Assembly (NCBI GenBank): GCA_028693165.1
Contig: JAQUVX010000004.1
Location: 1 to 64,000, forward strand
DNA length: 64,000 bases
Direction: 5' to 3'
Source: Lachnospiraceae bacterium
Lineage (GTDB): Bacteria; Bacillota; Clostridia; Lachnospirales; Lachnospiraceae
Part shown: positions 1 to 11,293 of the stretch, one piece after another
Position numbering within the stretch: position 1 is the first letter of the stretch
How the letters are laid out: each line of letters begins with the position of its first letter
Translations under genes and position numbers: made by a program
Notes under the pieces: generated by a model
Told to the model about the DNA's origin: nothing
Seen by the model: only the letters and a program-made list of their open reading frames with translations
Database searches by the model: none

Positions 1-9
1 GTTTGGAGG

Positions 10-34
10 ATGTTCTTTTTATACATAAGAACAT
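10..34. terminator. Short hairpin at window edge, possible terminator of an upstream gene
   Basis: An 8-bp perfect inverted repeat (ATGTTCTT / AAGAACAT, loop 18-26) is followed by TTTTACAATAAAAA. It may end a gene lying before the window. The T-run is short, so this is a weak call. Confidence 0.35.
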
Positions 35-70
35 TTTACAATAAAAATCGACAAAGAGGAATACCCAAAA

Positions 71-119
71 CCCCCTCAAAGATTGAGGGGGCAGGGGGAG
101 CTGAGAGTGCCGAAGGCAC
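71..119. repeat. Intergenic mini-hairpin cluster (TTGAGGGGG / GCCGAAGGC type)
   Basis: Two adjacent perfect hairpins are visible. CCCCCTCAA (71-79) pairs with TTGAGGGGG (83-91) around a 3-base loop, and GTGCC-GAA-GGCAC spans 107-119. The same building blocks, a TTGAGGGGG run and short stems closed by GAA, recur at 931-943 and in the 70-bp repeats at 58218 and 58329. This suggests a dispersed intergenic repeat of this genome. No coding capacity is seen. Confidence 0.5.
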
Positions 120-152
120 TTTGTTCTGCGCACGTCATGAAAAAAATATAAC

Positions 153-181
153 TTGTTGATTCGGAAATAACCGTTTATACT
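153..181 (+). promoter_or_regulatory. Sigma-A-like promoter of the YczE-like gene
   Basis: TTGTTG (153-158), a 17-base spacer and TATACT (176-181). Transcription would start near 188, about 30 bases before the start codon at 217. Confidence 0.55.
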
Positions 182-216
182 ATGTATAAAATGATGAATC
201 TGGGGGCAGAAAAAAC

Positions 217-885
217 ATGGGGAAGAAGCAGGGAAATACGCAGGGAAACACGCAGGGAAACACGCTGCGGCGGTTTCTGATTATGTGTATTGGGATTGCG
301 ATTTTGAGTCTGGGGATTGCGCTGTTTAAGGTCTCGCTTATGGGGAATGATCCGAGCACGGCGCTGATGATGGCGATCGGCGGGCGGATCGGGGTCGATT
401 TCTCGATCGTGCTGCTGGTGATGAACTGCCTGTTCTTTGGCGTGGAGATCGTGTGGGGGAGGCATTATATCGGCATCGGTACGTTCGTGAACTGGTTCTT
501 TGTCGGAAGCATCGCCTCGCTGTATTTGCGGGTGTTTGAATATTACCACTGGGCGCCGACCGCCTTCCTTTCGCGACTGGGCGTGATGTGTATTGGCGTG
601 CTGGTGCTGAGTTTTGCGTGTTCGCTGTATCAGACAGCGGACATGGGGATTGCGCCGTATGACTGTCTGTCGCTGGTGCTTCGGGACAGGACGCATATCC
701 AATATTTCTGGTGCAGAATATTTACCGATGCGTTCTGCGCGGGAGTCGCATTTCTCCTGGGCGGAATCGTGGGACTGGGGACGCTGGTGTGCGCGCTGGG
801 CCTTGGGCCGTTCGTCCAGTTTTTCACAAAACATGCGGCGCAGAGCCTATGCGGCTGCAAGAAAAATGTACCGATTGCCGGATAG
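217..885 (+). CDS. YczE/YitT-like integral membrane protein
   Basis: A 222-residue polytopic membrane protein with about five hydrophobic segments (roughly residues 17-37, 43-70, 80-105, 115-135, 165-195). The repeated motif type GNDPSTALMMA ... MGIAPYDCLS is typical of the YczE/YyaS/YitT group, whose molecular function is not established. The ATG at 217 follows a GGGGGCAG ribosome site and a promoter at 153-181. The first 16 residues hold three copies of Q-G-N-T, encoded by a 12-bp tandem repeat (CAGGGAAAYACG) at about 229-264. This looks like a slippage-prone tail and not part of the fold. The gene appears monocistronic. Family assignment is moderately sure; substrate is unknown. Confidence 0.7.
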   Translation: MGKKQGNTQGNTQGNTLRRFLIMCIGIAILSLGIALFKVSLMGNDPSTALMMAIGGRIGVDFSIVLLVMNCLFFGVEIVWGRHYIGIGTFVNWFFVGSIASLYLRVFEYYHWAPTAFLSRLGVMCIGVLVLSFACSLYQTADMGIAPYDCLSLVLRDRTHIQYFWCRIFTDAFCAGVAFLLGGIVGLGTLVCALGLGPFVQFFTKHAAQSLCGCKKNVPIAG

Positions 886-930
886 TGTGATATACTTATG
901 ACATAATGAGCGTTAGTGAGGCAGGGTGAA

Positions 931-943
931 GCGCCGAAGGCGC
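931..943. repeat. Mini-hairpin GCGCC-GAA-GGCGC
   Basis: Perfect 5-bp stem closed by GAA in the 117-bp gap before the NYN gene. A second small stem, TCGC-AAA-GCGA, lies at 972-982. Same style as the hairpins at 107-119 and 58218-58398. Confidence 0.45.
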
Positions 944-1002
944 GGATCGTGATATAAGGAAAAACAGGAGATCGCAAAGCGACGCTGGAACGGAGAGTAT
1001 AG

Positions 1003-1932
1003 ATGGAAGAATTGAGACTGGCACTTTTGATTGATGCAGAGAACACGAGCGTGCGTTACGCGGATGCGATCATTCGGGAATTGAAGAAGTATGGCGTGAT
1101 TACCTATCAGCGTATGTATGGGGACTTCACGAACCCGGGGCTTGCGACATGGAATAAGAAGGCACTGAACACGGCGATCGTGCAGATTCAGCAGCCCCGT
1201 TATTCCACCTCGAAGAATGCGGCGGATATCATGTTGGTCATTGATGCCATGGACATCCTGTATCAGGACAAGATCGACGGTTTCTGCATCGTGACTTCGG
1301 ACAGTGATTTTACCCGTCTGGTGAACCGGATTCGCGAAGAAGGCAAGATCGTGATCGGCATGGGCAAGAGTGATGCGTCGCTGACCTTCATCGCGGCGTG
1401 CAATGAATACAAATTCCTGGACAAGATCGCGGACGATGATGTGCAGGAAGAGTTCACGAAGGAAAAGACGGACGAGAAGAAATCGGATTCCATCACACCG
1501 CTGGGCGAGATCAAGGCGGCGATCAACAATTTGATCCAGCAGAGCGAGAACAATGGGGAGTATGCGAACCTCGGTTCGGTCAAGAGTACCCTGCAGCGTC
1601 TGTATCCGGATTTTGATGAACGAAACTATGGATACAATGCCATGCTGAAATTCATTACGGAGGCCACGAAGTTCGAGATCGTGAAGAAGGGTTCGACGAT
1701 CCTTGTGGCGCGAAGCAAAGAAGACGGGGAGGAGACCCCGGAGACGGTCGTGCGCCAGTATATCATTGACAAGGCGCGGGATACGATTGATCTTGGTACG
1801 CTTGGCACGCAGCTGCATGAGAAGTTCCCGGATTTTAAGTATAAGGATTATGGCTATTCCAGACTCTCCAAATATTTGAGCAGCATCGCGGAGATCAGCG
1901 TGAATAATCGGAATATGATTTCAAAGCGTTGA
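1003..1932 (+). CDS. NYN-domain (PIN-like) protein with two OST-HTH/LOTUS domains
   Basis: A 309-residue protein. Residues ~4-150 form a NYN/LabA-type PIN-like domain, with acidic positions in LLIDAEN near the N-terminus, ADIMLVIDAMD in the middle and TSDSDF near residue 105. Such domains are metal-dependent ribonuclease folds. Two winged-helix OST-HTH/LOTUS RNA-binding modules follow: ~165-235 (GEIKAAINNLI ... YGYNAMLKFI) and ~245-305 (ETVVRQYIIDKA ... YGYSRLSKYL). The two share a PDF-x2-x-YGY-x-x-L-x-K(F/Y) core, suggesting internal duplication. RNA cleavage or binding is inferred from the family; no target is visible. The gene lies 16 bp before the V4R gene and is probably co-transcribed with it. 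Confidence 0.85.
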   Translation: MEELRLALLIDAENTSVRYADAIIRELKKYGVITYQRMYGDFTNPGLATWNKKALNTAIVQIQQPRYSTSKNAADIMLVIDAMDILYQDKIDGFCIVTSDSDFTRLVNRIREEGKIVIGMGKSDASLTFIAACNEYKFLDKIADDDVQEEFTKEKTDEKKSDSITPLGEIKAAINNLIQQSENNGEYANLGSVKSTLQRLYPDFDERNYGYNAMLKFITEATKFEIVKKGSTILVARSKEDGEETPETVVRQYIIDKARDTIDLGTLGTQLHEKFPDFKYKDYGYSRLSKYLSSIAEISVNNRNMISKR

Positions 1933-1948
1933 GAGTGAGGAATCAAAG

Positions 1949-2485
1949 ATGAGAGAAAATGTGTTTTTTGAGGATAAAAAGAAGCTGAGTCTGATGGATT
2001 ACATGAATTTCGATACAGAGGGCCGCGGCAATCTGGGTGAGGAGGTTCCGGTTGCGGTATACCGGCTCATGGAATATTCGCTTCGGGAGGAATTGATCGA
2101 GCAGTTTGGTGCGGAAGCCCAGGTGGAAATTTTTCGAAAGAGCGGATATCGGGCGGGTGTGTACTTTGCACAGCATATCCTGGATGTCTCGTTGGAGCTG
2201 AATGAATTTGTCGCTTCGCTTCAGGCGCGTATGCAGCAGTTGAAGATGGGCGTGCTGCGGATTGAGGAGCTGGACAGTGAGACGGGGACGATCATTTTGA
2301 CGGTTGCGGAGGATGCGGATTGTTCCGGGCTGCCGCTTTTGGGGGAGACTGTGTGCAACTATGATGAGGGATTTATATCTGGAGTGCTTTCTGCCTACTT
2401 TAAGAGGGAGTATGTTGCAATAGAGGTTGATTGCTGGGCAACCGGAGATCGGGTGTGCAGATTTCATGTAAAACCGAAAGAATAA
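1949..2485 (+). CDS. V4R (4-vinyl reductase) domain small-molecule sensor
   Basis: A 178-residue cytosolic protein. The C-terminal half ends in CWATGDRVCRF (around residue 160), the cysteine-containing signature of V4R domains, which bind small hydrophobic or heme-like ligands in regulatory proteins. The N-terminal ~50 residues resemble extensions seen in clostridial V4R proteins encoded beside GGDEF proteins. It sits between the NYN and diguanylate cyclase genes with gaps of 16 and 25 bp, so a role as ligand-binding partner of the cyclase is plausible. That link is inferred from position only. Confidence 0.65.
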   Translation: MRENVFFEDKKKLSLMDYMNFDTEGRGNLGEEVPVAVYRLMEYSLREELIEQFGAEAQVEIFRKSGYRAGVYFAQHILDVSLELNEFVASLQARMQQLKMGVLRIEELDSETGTIILTVAEDADCSGLPLLGETVCNYDEGFISGVLSAYFKREYVAIEVDCWATGDRVCRFHVKPKE

Positions 2486-2510
2486 AGAACTGGCAGGATG
2501 GAGCTTTTGT

Positions 2511-3764
2511 ATGGAAAGAGATAACTGTGAACTGCTTTTTCAGTATCTGAAACGTATTTTATATGACAGGCATATTGAGAAGCTGGAGCCGGAGGCGGTG
2601 GACGAACCGTTTCAGAAGCTGGCGAAGGGACTCGGGGTTTTGCAGCAGCAGGTAGAAGAGCTTCATACCTACACGTCGGAGCTGTCAAGAGGCAATCTTT
2701 CTGCGCCGTTTCCGCCCCGGGATAATTTCCTGTGCGAACATTTGAAAAATCTTCATGCGAATTTAAATCATCTGACCTGGCAGGCGAAGCAGGTGGCGGC
2801 GGGAGATTACTCGCAGCATGTGGCTTATCTGGGTGAATTTTCGGAGGCGTTCAATACCATGATCCGGCAGTTGCAGGAACGAGAGTCGCTCTTGAAGCAG
2901 GAAGCGGAGTATGCCAGAAACCGGGCGAAGGTCATTACGGAGTACAATGATTTTTTGATCGAGATGACGCGCAGACGGAAAGAGTGGGTCATCGTTGTGG
3001 ATGCCGAGACGCGGCAGATCGTCTATTGCAACAAGCAGCAGCTGAACGAGGAGATGGAGAAGCCGGACACCACCTACTGCGTGAACTGCACGCATAAGCT
3101 GACGTTTCAGCGGCAGATTCTTGACTGGCAGGACAGCGAACAGTATAAGGAATGGCAGTGCGGCGATGAGAAACAGGGATATTTTCAGATCTCGACGTTT
3201 CATATCGAATGGCGTCAGCGCAATGCCTATGCGCATATTATAGAAGATATTACTAATGAGAAGCGTCAGGAGCAGAGGCTGGCGAACATGGCATACATCG
3301 ATTCGGGGACGGGACTTTACAATCGTCAGTTCTTCAATCAGTATATGCGCCAGGTGCTCCATGAGCGGCGGCATGTGACGCTGTGTTACCTGGATCTGGA
3401 CGGCCTCAAGTATGTGAATGACCGTTACGGACACAATGAAGGGGACGTGTATATACGCAGCGTGGTGGACGTGATCCGACATTCATTTCGCAGCACGGAT
3501 GTCTTCGCCCGGATCGGCGGGGATGAATTCTGCCTGATCCTGTCCGCGGCCACGAAGCATGAGGCAGAAATCAAGCTCCACAGAGTGCTCGAGTATTTTG
3601 TGAAGAAAAACAAGAAGGAATATCCGGTCAGCTACGGGATTGTGGAAATCCATGGAAAACGAGATCAGATGTCGCTGGAGGAAATCGTCCATCAGGCGGA
3701 TGAACGGATGTATGAATGTAAGCGGGTGAACAAGCAGAAGTATCACGGAATGCAGGAATCCTGA
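2511..3764 (+). CDS. Diguanylate cyclase, HAMP-like and PAS-like regions plus GGDEF
   Basis: A 417-residue soluble protein. Residues ~85-125 (QVAAGDYSQHV ... FSEAFNTMIRQL) look like a HAMP linker, although no transmembrane helix precedes it. Residues ~145-248 resemble a PAS fold with a cysteine pair (C190, C193), and ~255-415 is a full GGDEF domain. The active-site loop GGDEF is intact at 336-340. The inhibitory-site motif RxxD (327-330) sits exactly five residues upstream, so product-inhibited synthesis of c-di-GMP from GTP is expected. It follows the V4R gene by 25 bp, so the V4R protein may supply the signal. Confidence 0.9.
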   Translation: MERDNCELLFQYLKRILYDRHIEKLEPEAVDEPFQKLAKGLGVLQQQVEELHTYTSELSRGNLSAPFPPRDNFLCEHLKNLHANLNHLTWQAKQVAAGDYSQHVAYLGEFSEAFNTMIRQLQERESLLKQEAEYARNRAKVITEYNDFLIEMTRRRKEWVIVVDAETRQIVYCNKQQLNEEMEKPDTTYCVNCTHKLTFQRQILDWQDSEQYKEWQCGDEKQGYFQISTFHIEWRQRNAYAHIIEDITNEKRQEQRLANMAYIDSGTGLYNRQFFNQYMRQVLHERRHVTLCYLDLDGLKYVNDRYGHNEGDVYIRSVVDVIRHSFRSTDVFARIGGDEFCLILSAATKHEAEIKLHRVLEYFVKKNKKEYPVSYGIVEIHGKRDQMSLEEIVHQADERMYECKRVNKQKYHGMQES

Positions 3765-3840
3765 TGGGATATTCCTGAAATGACACCTTTTGCAGATGTG
3801 TACAAGATTTGTGTTTTTTTAACCAATGTTCTATTAATAA

Positions 3841-3869
3841 TGGACAAACGAAAAAACTTTGGTTATAAT
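3841..3869 (+). promoter_or_regulatory. Promoter of the atp operon
   Basis: TGGACA (3841-3846), 17-base spacer, TATAAT (3864-3869). Start of transcription near 3876 gives a ~30-base leader before atpZ. This is the only strong promoter seen ahead of the ten-gene block. Confidence 0.7.
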
Positions 3870-3907
3870 AGGTGTTACATGTAAAAATATGAGGAAAGGT
3901 GGAGCCG

Positions 3908-4306
3908 ATGCATTACAGGAAAAGTGTATTTCGCAGCCTCGCGCTGGTGACGCAGCTTGGACTGAGTGTGATCACCCCGGTTTTTCTTTGTATTTTCATA
4001 GGGTATCAGATTGATTCCCGTACCGGGATGAAGACGATGATACCCTTGCTGATTCTTGGTGTACTGGCAGGGGGCCGGTGTGCCTGGCAGATCGTGCGGG
4101 GAGCCTTGAAGCAGGAACGCAGAGAGGACGCGCAGATCTTACAGGAACGCCTCAGCCGGGCCGGGCGCGCGGGAGTCAGCAAACCGAAACAGCCAAGCCG
4201 CATTCGAAAGGATGGGCCGGCGGCAGAACTTGAGGGAATGATCGGCCAGACGGCCGGGGAAACGCAGACAGCGAAGGAGGCAGACGACGATGGAGTGGCT
4301 CACTAA
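3908..4306 (+). CDS. atpZ: AtpZ/AtpI-type small membrane protein of the ATP synthase operon
   Basis: A 132-residue protein with two hydrophobic helices (about residues 10-32 and 42-62) and a charged Arg/Lys/Glu tail. It matches the AtpZ family found first in many atp operons and implicated in F0 assembly or Mg2+/Ca2+ handling. I chose ATG 3908 over GTG 3899 because the AGGAAAGG Shine-Dalgarno site overlaps the GTG but is well spaced from the ATG. Its end overlaps the next gene by 17 bp, consistent with translational coupling. Confidence 0.75.
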   Translation: MHYRKSVFRSLALVTQLGLSVITPVFLCIFIGYQIDSRTGMKTMIPLLILGVLAGGRCAWQIVRGALKQERREDAQILQERLSRAGRAGVSKPKQPSRIRKDGPAAELEGMIGQTAGETQTAKEADDDGVAH

Positions 4307-4697
4307 GTCAACGAAACGGATGCTTGCGGAGATGTCCGTGGGAATCATTCTTTACAATCTGCTGCTGGGGATACTTGCCTGTGTGCTTCTTCCGAAGGTT
4401 TCCTATCCGGTCATGCCGGTGCTTCTGGGGCTTTTGGTGGGGGCGGTGGGAGCGATCCTGATGCTGATTCACATGGCGGTCATTACCGAACGGGCACTGG
4501 AAAGTCAGAATGAGAATTACGCCAACAAGAAGACGATCGCGCAGAGTCTTCTGCGCAAGGTTGTTTTTTTGGCAGTAATATTTTTCTGCTGGAGCGTGCT
4601 GAAGGCTGACCTGCTGGCAATGGTGATTGGAGCCATGGGCATGAAGATGGGTGCTTATTTGCAGCCATTGATTCACAAAGTTACAAAAACATCATAA
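4290..4697 (+). CDS. atpI: ATP synthase subunit I
   Basis: A 135-residue protein with four predicted helices (roughly 15-36, 38-62, 88-105, 108-125), the size and layout of AtpI, an assembly factor for the c-ring. It overlaps atpZ by 17 bp and precedes atpB by 18 bp. The sequence is divergent, as is normal for subunit I, so the call rests on topology plus its fixed place in the operon. Confidence 0.75.
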   Translation: MEWLTKSTKRMLAEMSVGIILYNLLLGILACVLLPKVSYPVMPVLLGLLVGAVGAILMLIHMAVITERALESQNENYANKKTIAQSLLRKVVFLAVIFFCWSVLKADLLAMVIGAMGMKMGAYLQPLIHKVTKTS

Positions 4698-4715
4698 AAG
4701 AAAGGAGGACAGTGT

Positions 4716-5417
4716 ATGGGAATGCTTATTTCCAATGAACCTGATTTTATGATACATGGTGTTTTGAAATACCAGATGTTTGGTCAGGATTTTTGGATTA
4801 CGACGACGACCATAGGGATGTGGATTGTTACGATCCTGATTCTGCTGATCGCGGTGCTGGCAAACCGGACGCTCAAGAAAGCGACAGATGTGCCGGGAAC
4901 CTTCCAGAACGCACTGGAGATGGCGTATGATGCACTTTCCAATATGGCGGGCGGCATCCTGGGTGGCAATTCAAGAAAGTTCATCAATTATATTGGTACG
5001 ATTTTCTTATTCATTCTGTTTTGCAACTTAAGCGGTCTGTTGGGACTGCGCGCACCAACTGCGGACTATGGTGTTACATTTTTACTTGGTATGTTTACGT
5101 TTTTTATTGTGAACTATCAGGGCATCAAGAACCGGGGTGTACGGCACTTCACAAGTCTGTTTGAGCCGACACCGATCTTGTTCCCGATCAACTTAATCGG
5201 AGAACTGGCGAATCCCCTTTCCATCTCCCTGCGTTTGTTTGCGAACCTGCTGTCAGGCGTAATCATCATGGGACTGTGGTATGGAATGATGCCGATTTTT
5301 GCAAATATTGGTATTCCGGCAGCACTCCACGTCTATTGTGACCTGTTTTCGGGCTGTATACAGACTTATGTGTTCTGTATGCTGACAATGGTTTATATCA
5401 ACGACAAGATGGAGTAA
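4716..5417 (+). CDS. atpB: F0F1 ATP synthase subunit a
   Basis: A 233-residue membrane subunit. The essential arginine that faces the c-ring carboxylate is R173, in the conserved SLRLFANLLSG stretch (171-181). EPTPILFPINLIGELANPLS (150-169) supplies the usual polar channel residues, including E163. Five to six helices fit the family. ATG 4716 follows AAAGGAGG at 4701-4708. Together with the c subunit it forms the ion channel, and the c subunit suggests Na+ rather than H+. Confidence 0.95.
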   Translation: MGMLISNEPDFMIHGVLKYQMFGQDFWITTTTIGMWIVTILILLIAVLANRTLKKATDVPGTFQNALEMAYDALSNMAGGILGGNSRKFINYIGTIFLFILFCNLSGLLGLRAPTADYGVTFLLGMFTFFIVNYQGIKNRGVRHFTSLFEPTPILFPINLIGELANPLSISLRLFANLLSGVIIMGLWYGMMPIFANIGIPAALHVYCDLFSGCIQTYVFCMLTMVYINDKME

Positions 5418-5477
5418 GCGATGAGCCATGCAGGATTTGACGCAGCATGGCGGAAACGAAAGCAAATTATATTTTAA

Positions 5478-5756
<279 letters not shown>

Positions 5757-5796
5757 TTGGGAGAAATACAAAATTATGCGAAAGGAGGCTTAAGAC

Positions 5797-6299
5797 TTGG
5801 ACAGATTGATAGGATTTGATCCGCAGCTGCTGCATGATTCCGTGCTTACCGCGATCAACGTCTTTATCTTATTCTTCGGATTATCGTATCTGCTTTTCAA
5901 CCCGGTGCGCGATGTGCTGGAGAAGAGACGGCAGAAGATCGCCGGTGAACTGGCGCAGGCGGCAGAGGACAAGACCTCTGCGGCGGCTCTGAAAGAAGAG
6001 TATGAGGCGAAATTAAAAGATATCAATAAAGAAGCAGAGAGCATTCTGGAAGCCGCGAGAAGAAAAGGGAAATCCCGCGAGGAAGAGATGCTGGAGGAAG
6101 CCAGGGCAGAAGCAGCCAGAATCGTTGAGCGGGCCAACCGCGAGATCGAGCTGGAGAAGAAGAAAGCAATCGACGATCTGAAACAGGAGGTTGTGGACAT
6201 CGCAGCGCTCATGGCGAAGAAGGTTGTCGGCAGCTCCATCGATGTGACGATTCAGGATGCTTTGATTGACGAGACTTTGAAAGAGATGGGAGAGAGCAC

Positions 6300-6312
<13 letters not shown>
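5797..6312 (+). CDS. atpF: F0F1 ATP synthase subunit b
   Basis: A 171-residue peripheral-stalk subunit with one N-terminal membrane helix (about 14-34) followed by a long charged helix rich in Glu, Lys, Arg and Ala. It begins with TTG at 5797, eight bases after AAAGGAGG; no in-frame ATG is close. It overlaps atpH by 13 bp, consistent with coupled expression of the two stalk proteins. Confidence 0.93.
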
Positions 6313-8374
<2,062 letters not shown>

Positions 8375-8391
8375 AAGTGAGGTAGATATCC

Positions 8392-9261
8392 ATGGCATCC
8401 ATGAGAGATATTAAACGTAGAAGAGCCAGTATCCAGAGCACCGGTCAGATTACCAAGGCCATGAAGCTGGTTTCTACGGTTAAACTGCAAAAGTCCAGGA
8501 CCAAAGCCGAGAGCTCCAAGCCGTATTTTGACATGATGTACGAGACGATCGCGCTGATGCTGTCGAAGTCCGGCAACATCAACCACAAGTATCTTCGGGC
8601 CGGAAGTACGGAGCAGAAGGCAGTCATTGCCATCACCTCCAACCGTGGTCTGGCAGGCGGCTACAACAATAACATTGTAAAGCTGATTGTCGGATCTGCG
8701 GAGTTGAAGCCGGAGACGACGAAGGTGTATGCGATCGGCCGCAAGGGCAGAGACAGTCTGGCAAGAAAGGGTTATCAGATTGCGGAGGATTATTCTGAAG
8801 TGATCAATGAGCCGATCTATCAGGACGCTTCTGACTTAACGGCGGAGCTGTTGGACGCTTTTGGGCGCGGAGAGATCGGAGAGATCTATCTTGCCTTTAC
8901 TTCGTTCAAAAACACGGTGGTTCACACACCGACGCTGATCAAACTGCTTCCGTTTACCATGGAAGCGGCTGGTGCGGATCAAGAGGAGGCACCGAAGGCG
9001 CAGGCTCTGATGAACTATGAGCCGAATGAAGAAGACGTGCTGGACATGATCATTCCGAAATATATGAGCAGTTTAATCTATGGTGCGCTGCAGGAAGCAG
9101 TTGCCAGTGAGAATGGCGCGCGTATGACCGCCATGGACGCGGCAACGAGCAATGCAGAAGAGATGCTGGGCAAGTTAGAGTTGCAGTACAACCGTGCGCG
9201 TCAGGGTTCCATTACCCAGGAGCTTACGGAGATCATTGCCGGAGCGAATGCAATCGGCTGA
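8392..9261 (+). CDS. atpG: F0F1 ATP synthase subunit gamma
   Basis: A 289-residue rotor-shaft subunit. The N-terminal helix carries RDIKRRRASIQSTGQITKAM (4-23) and the C-terminal helix ends with NRARQGSITQELTEIIAGANA, both diagnostic. It lies 17 bp after atpA, and 35 bp separate it from atpD, where a good AAAGGAGAAA site is found. Confidence 0.96.
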   Translation: MASMRDIKRRRASIQSTGQITKAMKLVSTVKLQKSRTKAESSKPYFDMMYETIALMLSKSGNINHKYLRAGSTEQKAVIAITSNRGLAGGYNNNIVKLIVGSAELKPETTKVYAIGRKGRDSLARKGYQIAEDYSEVINEPIYQDASDLTAELLDAFGRGEIGEIYLAFTSFKNTVVHTPTLIKLLPFTMEAAGADQEEAPKAQALMNYEPNEEDVLDMIIPKYMSSLIYGALQEAVASENGARMTAMDAATSNAEEMLGKLELQYNRARQGSITQELTEIIAGANAIG

Positions 9262-9278
9262 TGTACTGTATAAATTAG

Positions 9279-10688
<1,410 letters not shown>

Positions 10689-10699
10689 GGGGGACGTCT

Positions 10700-11098
10700 A
10701 TGGCTGATGTAATGAAATTGAGAGTGATTACTCCGGAGAAGCGGTTCTACGAAGGCGATGTGAGCATGGTAGAGCTGACGACGACGGAGGGCAATATCGG
10801 AATCTATCCGGATCATATTCCGCTGACGGCTGTTGTGGCTCCCGGTGCAATGAAAATTCACGAGGCAGATGCGACGAAGGAAGCAGCCCTGATCTCCGGA
10901 TTTATCACGATTCTTCCGGATGTTGTGACGATCATGGCAGAGACGGTCGAGTGGCCGGATGAGATTGATTTCAAGCGAGCGGAGGAAGCACGTCTTCGTG
11001 CAGAACGCCGGTTGTCCTCTCCAGACAGCAACCTGGATGTCCTTCGCGCCGAGATGGCGTTGAAGCGTGCATTGGTTCGGTTGGAGATGAAGCATTAA
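10700..11098 (+). CDS. atpC: F0F1 ATP synthase subunit epsilon
   Basis: A 132-residue rotor-foot subunit with an N-terminal beta-sandwich (~1-85, containing TTTEGNIGIYPDHIPL) and a C-terminal helical hairpin (~90-132) that can inhibit ATP hydrolysis. It follows atpD by 11 bp and is the last gene before a strong terminator. Confidence 0.95.
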   Translation: MADVMKLRVITPEKRFYEGDVSMVELTTTEGNIGIYPDHIPLTAVVAPGAMKIHEADATKEAALISGFITILPDVVTIMAETVEWPDEIDFKRAEEARLRAERRLSSPDSNLDVLRAEMALKRALVRLEMKH

Positions 11099-11127
11099 AA
11101 ACTGGAATTAAGAGCAGGAGTAAAGAA

Positions 11128-11183
11128 AAGCCCGGGCGGATGCCAGATGAGAAGATTATCTGGACATCGCCTGGGCTTTTTTT
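11128..11183 (+). terminator. Rho-independent terminator of the atp operon
   Basis: A ~20-bp near-perfect stem (left arm from 11128, right arm ending 11178) with loop GAGAAGATT is followed by a run of T. On the other strand the stem is followed by TTTTCTTTAC, so it may also stop the converging SDR transcript. Confidence 0.9.
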
Positions 11184-11215
11184 GTATCACAGGAAATTGC
11201 GTCCTGTGATACAAA
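11181..11215. repeat. Perfect 14-bp inverted repeat behind the atp terminator
   Basis: TTTGTATCACAGGA (11181-11194), spacer AATTGCG, TCCTGTGATACAAA (11202-11215). The left arm reuses the T-tract of the terminator. There is no T-run on either side to make it a classical terminator. It could be a protein-binding palindrome or a 3'-end stabilising hairpin. Confidence 0.5.
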
Positions 11216-11293
11216 ACCCTCCGGGGGATGCGCACTCCGCGCTAAGGAAATATGGCCGGTGAAGCGCCGGAACCGGCATTTCAAATGCAGCTT

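Noticed and set aside
175-834. Long open frame on the minus strand opposite the YczE-like gene
   Set aside because: Composition is His/Arg/Gln-rich with no family features; it mirrors the GC-rich codons of the plus-strand gene, which has a promoter and ribosome site.
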